Both the position numbers and the translations under genes were made by a program. Shown piece by piece: positions 59,118 through 64,000 of a DNA stretch of 64,000 nt (positions within the stretch are counted from its first letter, which is position 1; every line of letters begins with the position of its first letter). The notes under the pieces were generated by a model, which had not been told where the DNA came from, searched no databases, and saw nothing but the letters and a program-made list of their open reading frames with translations. The DNA is from Nocardia sp. NBC_01327 (GTDB taxonomy: Bacteria > Actinomycetota > Actinomycetes > Mycobacteriales > Mycobacteriaceae), in NCBI RefSeq assembly GCF_035958815.1, contig NZ_CP108383.1, positions 2,480,001 through 2,544,000 of the forward strand, given 5' to 3'.

Positions 59118-60002
59118 GTGGCTCCTACCGCAGCACCCATTCAGGAGCCGATCTTCTCGTCGGTCGACGATGTGATCGAGCGCCTCGCCGGAACCGGCTA
59201 CCTGGCCGACAAGGCCACCGCCACTTCGGTTTTCCTCGCCGACCGGCTCGGCAAGCCGCTGCTCATCGAGGGTCCGGCCGGTGTCGGCAAGACCGAACTG
59301 TCCAAGGCCGTGGCCGAGGTGGCCGGCGCGGAACTGGTGCGCCTGCAGTGCTACGAGGGTGTGGACGAGGCGCGGGCGCTCTACGAGTGGAACCACGCCA
59401 AGCAGATCCTGCGCATTCAGGCCACCTCCGAAAACGACTGGGCGGAAACCAAAGCCGACGTTTTCACCGAGGAGTTCCTGCTCTCGCGGCCGCTGCTGAC
59501 CGCCATCCGCCGCACCGAGCCGACCGTGCTGCTCATCGACGAAACCGATAAGGCGGACGTCGAGATCGAGGGCCTGCTGCTCGAGGTGTTGAGCGACTTC
59601 TCGGTCACCGTGCCGGAACTGGGCACCATCACCGCCACCCGCAAGCCGTTCGTGGTGCTGACCTCCAATGCCACCCGCGAACTGTCGGAGGCGCTCAAGC
59701 GTCGCTGCCTCTACCTGCACATCGACTTCCCGGACGAGGATCTCGAGCGCCGCATCCTGGCCAGCCGGGTGCCCGAGCTCAAGCCCGCCATGGCCGCGCA
59801 GCTGGTGCGGATCGTGCATGTGCTGCGCGGTATGCAGCTCAAGAAGCTACCGTCGGTCGCCGAATCCATCGACTGGGCAAGGACTCTGCTCGCCCTGGGC
59901 GTCAAGGATCTCGACGACAAGACCGTGCGCGCCACGCTCGGAGTGGTGCTCAAGCATCAGGCCGATCACGTGCGCGCCCAGTCCGAGCTGAAGCTGGCCT
60001 GA
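59118..60002 (+). CDS. MoxR-family AAA ATPase
   Basis: The 294-residue ATPase has Walker A G-P-A-G-V-G-K-T at 52-59 with Lys58, Walker B V-L-L-I-D-E-T-D-K-A-D and the sensor segment V-V-L-T-S-N-A-T-R-E-L. MoxR proteins act as chaperones that mature a partner, nearly always with a VWA-domain protein encoded next to them, as here. The GTG at 59118 follows AAAGGG and is preferred to an upstream in-frame start inside proA. It matches the Rv2426c position in M. tuberculosis. The client of this pair is unknown. Confidence 0.9.
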   Translation: MAPTAAPIQEPIFSSVDDVIERLAGTGYLADKATATSVFLADRLGKPLLIEGPAGVGKTELSKAVAEVAGAELVRLQCYEGVDEARALYEWNHAKQILRIQATSENDWAETKADVFTEEFLLSRPLLTAIRRTEPTVLLIDETDKADVEIEGLLLEVLSDFSVTVPELGTITATRKPFVVLTSNATRELSEALKRRCLYLHIDFPDEDLERRILASRVPELKPAMAAQLVRIVHVLRGMQLKKLPSVAESIDWARTLLALGVKDLDDKTVRATLGVVLKHQADHVRAQSELKLA

Positions 60003-60006
60003 GGCC

Positions 60007-61506
60007 ATGGCCGGCGGTGGATCGAACAAACCCCGGGGGCTCGTGTCCGCGGCCAAGCGCGCCGTGATCGGAGGCGCACCCGGGACCAGACCCGCCGCTG
60101 TGCCCGGGCCGGCCGCCGAGTACGGGATCTCCGGGCATCTGGTCGGGTTCGTGGAGGCCTTGCGCGCCCGGGGGATTCCGGTCGGGCCGTCCGAAACCGT
60201 GGATGCCGCACAGGTGATGACCGTGCTCGATCTGATGGATCGTGAGGCGCTGCGCGAGGGACTGGCCTGCGCGGTGCTGCGCCGCACCACCCAGCGCGCC
60301 ACCTACGACGGGCTCTTCGACCTGTGGTTCCCGGCCGCGCTCGGTGAGCGCCTCGGGGCCGAGGAAGTCGAGATCCCGTACAAGCCGGACGGCGCGGTCG
60401 ACATTATCGAACTGCGGAAGATGCTGGCGGAGTTGCTCGTTCAGAGTCCCTCGCCGGAGCAGGAACGGCAGCTGCAGGCGCTGGCCGCGCAGATGGTCGA
60501 GCAGATGGGGCAGTACCAGGGCGCCAGCGGGGAGTCCTTCTCCGCATATCAGGCGCTCAAGGATCTGCAGCCCGAGATTCTCGTGGCCAAGCTGATCGCC
60601 GGGCTTTCCGCGGGTATGGATAATTCCGACTTCGATACCGAGGTCGCCCGCCGCACCGCGCGGCAGCGCATCAAATCCTTCCGCGGCACCGTCGAAGCCG
60701 AAACCCGCCGCCGGGTCGCCGAACGCATCGGCCGCGAACGGGTCGCCACCTACGGCGTCGCCCGCCAAGCCGAAGACGCCGACTTCCTGCGCATCTCGCA
60801 GAACGAACTCGACGATCTGCGCCGCAGCAGTCAGCGCCTGGCCCGAATCCTGGCCTCCCGCCTGGCGTCTCGCCGCCGCCGCTCCCGCCGCGGTGAGATC
60901 GATCTGCGCAAGACGCTGCGCAAGTCCATGTCCACCGGTGGCGTCCCCATCAACCTGATCACCCGCAAGCCCCGCCCCGGCCGTCCCGATCTGGTGCTCT
61001 TCTGCGATATCTCCGGCTCGGTGGCCGGATTCTCCAGCTTCACCATGGTGCTGGTGAACGCACTGCGCGAACAGTTCTCCCGTGTCCGCATCTTCGCCTT
61101 CGTGGATCGCGCCGACGAGGTCACGCACCTGTTCGACCCCACCACCCCGCTCGATCAAATAACGCGCCGCATCTTCACCGAAGCCGACGTCGTAGGCATC
61201 GAAGGCCACTCCGACTACGGCTCGGCCCTCGAAGGTTTCGCCGAAAAATTCCCCGACGCCATCACCAGCCGCACCTCCCTGCTCATCCTCGGCGACGCCC
61301 GCAACAACTACCGCGACCCCGCCCTGGCCACCCTCGAACAGCTGGTGAGCGTAGCGAAACACGCCTACTGGCTGAACCCGGAAGCCGAGAAAATGTGGGG
61401 CACAGGCGATTCCGCCGCCAAGAAATACGCCGAAATAATCGAAATGCACGAATGCCGCTCCGCCCGCCAGCTCACCGCCGTAGTAGGCCGCCTACTCCCC
61501 GTCTGA
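60007..61506 (+). CDS. VWA-domain (CoxE-like) protein
   Basis: The 499-residue protein has a helical, charged N-terminal two-thirds and a C-terminal von Willebrand A domain of CoxE type, with the metal-adhesion motif D-I-S-G-S at 334-338 (F-C-D-I-S-G-S) and later D-Y-G-S and I-L-G-D-A-R-N. The arginine-rich stretch S-R-R-R-R-S-R-R-G-E-I-D-L-R-K-T precedes the domain. It starts four bases after the MoxR stop and should work with that ATPase. M. tuberculosis Rv2425c is the counterpart. The stop codon lies in the loop of a hairpin. Confidence 0.88.
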   Translation: MAGGGSNKPRGLVSAAKRAVIGGAPGTRPAAVPGPAAEYGISGHLVGFVEALRARGIPVGPSETVDAAQVMTVLDLMDREALREGLACAVLRRTTQRATYDGLFDLWFPAALGERLGAEEVEIPYKPDGAVDIIELRKMLAELLVQSPSPEQERQLQALAAQMVEQMGQYQGASGESFSAYQALKDLQPEILVAKLIAGLSAGMDNSDFDTEVARRTARQRIKSFRGTVEAETRRRVAERIGRERVATYGVARQAEDADFLRISQNELDDLRRSSQRLARILASRLASRRRRSRRGEIDLRKTLRKSMSTGGVPINLITRKPRPGRPDLVLFCDISGSVAGFSSFTMVLVNALREQFSRVRIFAFVDRADEVTHLFDPTTPLDQITRRIFTEADVVGIEGHSDYGSALEGFAEKFPDAITSRTSLLILGDARNNYRDPALATLEQLVSVAKHAYWLNPEAEKMWGTGDSAAKKYAEIIEMHECRSARQLTAVVGRLLPV

Positions 61507-61522
61507 GGAGTAGGCGGGCTAC
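61483..61522 (+). terminator. Hairpin spanning the VWA gene stop
   Basis: Perfect nine-base arms gcctactcc (61490-61498) and ggagtaggc (61507-61515) enclose an eight-base loop that contains the TGA stop; gtag (61483-61486) and ctac (61519-61522) extend the stem with small bulges. It probably terminates the proA-MoxR-VWA transcript. Confidence 0.72.
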
Positions 61523-61665
61523 TGCCTCGCCAACCCGAGCGCCCACCGGTCTGGGCTGTGAATCCGCTGGTCACTACCAGCGGGCTTTAAGGAAACCGTA
61601 GGTTTCGGGCTCGACAATTAGGGAGTCGTCGAGGTTGTTCGGCGCATTGGTGTTTCGGAGCCGAC

Positions 61666-61848
61666 ATGATGCGAGAGTTCATTGCTTATCTGTTGATCGC
61701 GCTGGCGTTCGTGGCGCTCATGATGGGTGCGGGGACGTTGGTGGCACGGGCTGACACGCCGTCCGCGGGTGCCGGTGTGGCGGCGCACAGCGTTGTCGTG
61801 GCAGGGGTTTCGGGTGCGGCGGCGCCGAAGTGGACTGCCGCCGCGTAA
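61666..61848 (+). CDS. Small exported or membrane peptide
   Basis: A 60-codon frame starting ATG-ATG encodes M-M-R-E-F-I-A-Y-L-L-I-A-L-A-F-V-A-L-M-M, a clear hydrophobic export signal or membrane segment. A possible cleavage site (V-A-R-A-D) and an Ala/Val/Gly-rich tail ending W-T-A-A-A follow. CGGAG lies 8-12 bases upstream. It fills the gap between the VWA terminator and nadD. I do not recognise a family. Third-position GC is moderate, so a real gene is plausible but not certain. Confidence 0.55.
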   Translation: MMREFIAYLLIALAFVALMMGAGTLVARADTPSAGAGVAAHSVVVAGVSGAAAPKWTAAA

Positions 61849-61881
61849 CACTGGGATTCGCCCCCGGTAAGCTCGTTTTTT

Positions 61882-62523
61882 GTGCATACGACAGGGCGCC
61901 GCAAGTTGGGGGTGATGGGCGGCACCTTCGACCCCATCCACCATGGACACCTGGTCGCAGCCAGTGAGGTTGCCGATCGGTTCGAGTTGGACGAGGTGCT
62001 GTTCGTACCGACGGGCCAGCCGTGGCAGAAGGCTGACCGGTACGTGAGCCCCGCCGAAGACCGCTATCTGATGACGGTCATCGCGACCGCGTCGAATCCG
62101 AGCTTCTCCGTCAGTCGCGCCGATATCGAGCGCGGGAAGAAGACCTACACCGTCGATACCCTGCGTGAGCTGCGAGAACTATACGCGGACGCGGATCTCT
62201 ACTTCATCACCGGTGCCGACGCGCTGGCCAGCATCCTCACCTGGCAGGATTGGGCGGAACTGTTCGAGCTGGCGAAATTCGTGGGAGTGACCCGGCCTGG
62301 GTATGAATTGAACATCGACCACCTGGCCGAACACCTCAGCGACTTCCCTGCCGACGCCATCACCATGATCGAGATCCCCGCACTGGCGATCTCCTCCAGT
62401 GAATGCCGGCGGCGGGCGAGCGAAGGCCGGCCGGTCTGGTACCTCGTCCCCGACGGGGTCGTGCAATACATATCTAAGCGGCACCTCTACGTGCCGGAAA
62501 GCAACGGGAAGGTAGCAGGGTGA
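61882..62523 (+). CDS. nadD: Nicotinate-nucleotide adenylyltransferase
   Basis: NadD joins nicotinate mononucleotide and ATP in NAD synthesis. The 213-residue nucleotidyltransferase has the ATP motif [12 protein letters not shown] at 13-24 and the late I-S-S-S-E-C-R-R-R motif that contacts the triphosphate. The GTG at 61882 comes directly after a T-rich stretch and may begin a leaderless message. It overlaps rsfS by four bases, starting a run of overlapping core genes (nadD-rsfS-gpgP-octT) as in M. tuberculosis Rv2421c-Rv2418c. Confidence 0.95.
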   Translation: MHTTGRRKLGVMGGTFDPIHHGHLVAASEVADRFELDEVLFVPTGQPWQKADRYVSPAEDRYLMTVIATASNPSFSVSRADIERGKKTYTVDTLRELRELYADADLYFITGADALASILTWQDWAELFELAKFVGVTRPGYELNIDHLAEHLSDFPADAITMIEIPALAISSSECRRRASEGRPVWYLVPDGVVQYISKRHLYVPESNGKVAG

Positions 62524-62954
62524 GCGCATCCGTCGAAGCGGTGAAGATGGCTACGGTGGCCGCATTGGCGGCCGACGAGAAGCTGGCATCGGACGTAGTG
62601 ATTCTGGACGTTTCGGAGCAGTTGGTGATCACCGACTGCTTCGTCATCGCGTCCGCGCCGAATGAGCGCCAGGTCAACGCCATCGTCGACAATATCGAGG
62701 ACCGCCTGCGCGATGCCGGGCACAAGCCGGTGCGCCGCGAGGGCACCCGCGAGGGCCGCTGGGCGCTGCTCGACTACGTCGAGATCGTCATCCACATCCA
62801 GCACAATGACGAGCGCGACTTCTACGGCCTCGAGCGTCTGTGGAAGGACTGCCCGCAGGTGCCGGTCGAAGGACTCGACGATCAGCGCGCCAAGGCTCAG
62901 ACGGCAGAGACCGATGCTTCCGAGGCCGGAGACGCCGAGGCCGGGGAAGAGTAG
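62520..62954 (+). CDS. rsfS: Ribosomal silencing factor RsfS
   Basis: RsfS binds ribosomal protein uL14 on the large subunit and blocks subunit joining in starvation. The 144-residue protein has the family core: [38 protein letters not shown] and [17 protein letters not shown]. An acidic tail of about 25 residues ([10 protein letters not shown]) follows, common in actinobacteria. The GTG start overlaps the nadD stop as GTGA, and its stop overlaps gpgP by one base. Confidence 0.95.
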   Translation: MSASVEAVKMATVAALAADEKLASDVVILDVSEQLVITDCFVIASAPNERQVNAIVDNIEDRLRDAGHKPVRREGTREGRWALLDYVEIVIHIQHNDERDFYGLERLWKDCPQVPVEGLDDQRAKAQTAETDASEAGDAEAGEE

Positions 62955-63613
62955 TGAGCAAGCTTGCCGGCGTCCGCCGGTTGATCCTGTTGCGCCACGG
63001 GCAAACCGAATGGAATGCCACCGACCGCATGCAGGGCCAGATCGACACCGAACTCAGTGAAGTCGGCCGGCGCCAGGCCAAGGATTGCGCACCCGAGATG
63101 GCATCCAGCGATGTCATCGCCATCATCGCCTCGGATCTGCGGCGCGCGCACGACACCGCGCTCTGCGTCGGCGAACACGCGGGGCTCTCGGTGGTCACCG
63201 ATGCCCGGCTGCGCGAAACCGACCTCGGCCAGTGGGAGGGTCTGACCCACCACGAGGTCGACGCCATCTCCCCGGGCGCCCGCAAGGAATGGCGGCTCGA
63301 CGCCACCTTCACCCCGCCCGGCGGCGAATCCAAGCTGCAGGTCGGCGCTCGCGCGCTGCCCCTGGTGCAGGAATTGCTCACCGAGCGCACCGACTGGCCC
63401 GGCCGTACCATCATCCTGGTTGCGCACGGCGGGTTGATCGCAGCGCTGACCGCGGCGCTGCTCGAACTCCCGCCGGTGAACTGGCCGGCCCTGGGCGGGC
63501 TTGCCAACACCAGCTGGGTACAGCTCACCAGCCACGGTCCGAGCATCGATCGGCCCGGCTGGCGCCTCGATGTGTGGAACGCACTGGCGAAGGTAGCTCC
63601 CGATGTCCTCTGA
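62954..63613 (+). CDS. gpgP: Glucosyl-3-phosphoglycerate phosphatase
   Basis: GpgP removes phosphate from glucosyl-3-phosphoglycerate, an early step of methylglucose lipopolysaccharide synthesis in mycobacteria and nocardiae. The 219-residue histidine-phosphatase-fold protein has the catalytic [10 protein letters not shown] at 12-21, [12 protein letters not shown] and the second His in L-V-A-H-G-G-L. The GTG at 62954 shares a base with the rsfS stop. Its place before an OctT-like gene and after rsfS equals Rv2419c in M. tuberculosis, which supports GpgP over a generic phosphoglycerate mutase. Confidence 0.9.
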   Translation: MSKLAGVRRLILLRHGQTEWNATDRMQGQIDTELSEVGRRQAKDCAPEMASSDVIAIIASDLRRAHDTALCVGEHAGLSVVTDARLRETDLGQWEGLTHHEVDAISPGARKEWRLDATFTPPGGESKLQVGARALPLVQELLTERTDWPGRTIILVAHGGLIAALTAALLELPPVNWPALGGLANTSWVQLTSHGPSIDRPGWRLDVWNALAKVAPDVL

Positions 63614-64000
63614 CAATCCCGAACGGCACGTCTCCGACGAACTGCTGCGGCAGGCCTCCGAGGTGACGAAGGTCCGGGCGGTACCGGACACCCTGTTCGG
63701 CGCTCCCGCCGACAACGCGCCGGTGGCTCCCGCCGCAAGCAGCGAGCCGGTCGAGGCCGAACCGGCCCAGCGGCCGGTGCTGCTGGTCATCGCCGACTCC
63801 CTGTCCTACTTCGGGCCCAAGGGCGGACTGGCCGCGGACCATCCCCGCATCTGGCCGAATCTTGTTGCGGCCGAACTGGGCTGGGACGTGGAGCTGGTCG
63901 CGCGCATCGGCTGGACCTGCCGGGACGCCTACTGGGCGCTCATCGGCGATCCGCGGGTCTGGGCGACCGTGCCGCGCGCCGGGGCCGTGGTGTTCGCGAC
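63603..64000 (+). CDS. octT: Diglucosylglycerate octanoyltransferase OctT, 5' part
   Basis: The last frame starts with ATG at 63603, overlapping gpgP by 11 bases, and runs off the window after 132 codons. An Ala/Pro/Glu-rich N terminus (about 55 residues) leads into [13 protein letters not shown], an SGNH-type nucleophile motif with Asp-Ser. [11 protein letters not shown] and [11 protein letters not shown] follow. By position it equals Rv2418c (OctT), which octanoylates diglucosylglycerate in methylglucose lipopolysaccharide synthesis. The rest of the protein is outside the window. Confidence 0.85.
   Translation, partial: MSSDNPERHVSDELLRQASEVTKVRAVPDTLFGAPADNAPVAPAASSEPVEAEPAQRPVLLVIADSLSYFGPKGGLAADHPRIWPNLVAAELGWDVELVARIGWTCRDAYWALIGDPRVWATVPRAGAVVFA

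Overview
The window is high-GC actinobacterial DNA, most likely from the chromosome of a Nocardia or a close mycolic-acid relative such as Rhodococcus or Mycobacterium. Two things point there. The right end carries proA, a MoxR ATPase, a VWA protein, nadD, rsfS, gpgP and octT in the order of M. tuberculosis Rv2427c to Rv2418c. Lineage-typical families are spread through the rest: DUF5313, DUF4189, an Rv1069c-like alpha/beta hydrolase, an Rv2047c-like fusion, and steroid catabolism enzymes. I saw no rRNA, tRNA, CRISPR, transposase or phage gene.

Layout. (1) 1-1.45 kb: the end of a SnoaL-like gene, an OhrR-like MarR regulator with a DUF5313 membrane protein, and a secreted DUF4189 protein. (2) 1.5-10.6 kb: a catabolic block. 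A leftward hydrolase / SDR / luciferase-like set diverges from a rightward operon of SDR, 3-ketosteroid delta1-dehydrogenase-like flavoprotein, SDR and SDR; a FadD3-like CoA ligase faces it. (3) 10.9-15.1 kb: a shortened PPDK-like protein coupled to a tyrosine phosphatase, then an auxiliary-type tryptophanyl-tRNA synthetase. The synthetase is preceded by a 15-codon leader peptide with three consecutive Trp codons and by overlapping hairpins, which is a classical attenuator. (4) 15.2-24 kb: an AlkZ-like protein, then a pentose/glycan block: a GH43-like propeller, an L-fucose/L-arabinose isomerase-like enzyme, an FGGY kinase, xylulokinase, a polyol dehydrogenase and a GH172 (DUF2961) protein. 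Together these could convert arabinose-type sugars and pentitols into pentose phosphates. (5) 24-31.5 kb: a secreted tyrosine phosphatase, a Rossmann/phosphohistidine-domain fusion, a second KstD-like flavoprotein and a membrane alpha/beta hydrolase.

(6) 31.7-33.7 kb: hsaA-hsaD of the steroid A/B-ring pathway. (7) 33.8-45 kb: mixed metabolic and regulatory genes (DinB-like, quinone-reductase-like, PanE-like, a large LuxR-ATPase regulator, YjbR-like, a lipase-like hydrolase, an Mce-associated-like protein, ribBA, an MFS exporter with its PadR regulator). (8) 45-52.6 kb: an IclR regulator diverging from hsaB-kshA-(Cys-rich small protein)-kshB-hsaC, then an F420/FMN luciferase-like enzyme and a zinc dehydrogenase. 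HsaA/HsaB, KshA/KshB, HsaC and HsaD are all present, so ring cleavage of a 3-ketosteroid is well covered, although the genes are split between two loci. (9) 52.7-57.6 kb: an Old-Yellow-Enzyme fused to a Ddn-like deazaflavin domain, diverging from its likely TetR repressor over two operators, then ribokinase and an MFS exporter. (10) 57.8-64 kb: the conserved core-gene segment described above, ending inside octT.

All functions are inferred from sequence motifs and family knowledge; no database search was run. The observations I rate highest are the trpS attenuator, the pentose/GH172 cluster, the OYE-Ddn fusion with paired operators, two PEP-utiliser-like proteins each followed by a tyrosine phosphatase, and promoter motifs shared between separate steroid loci.
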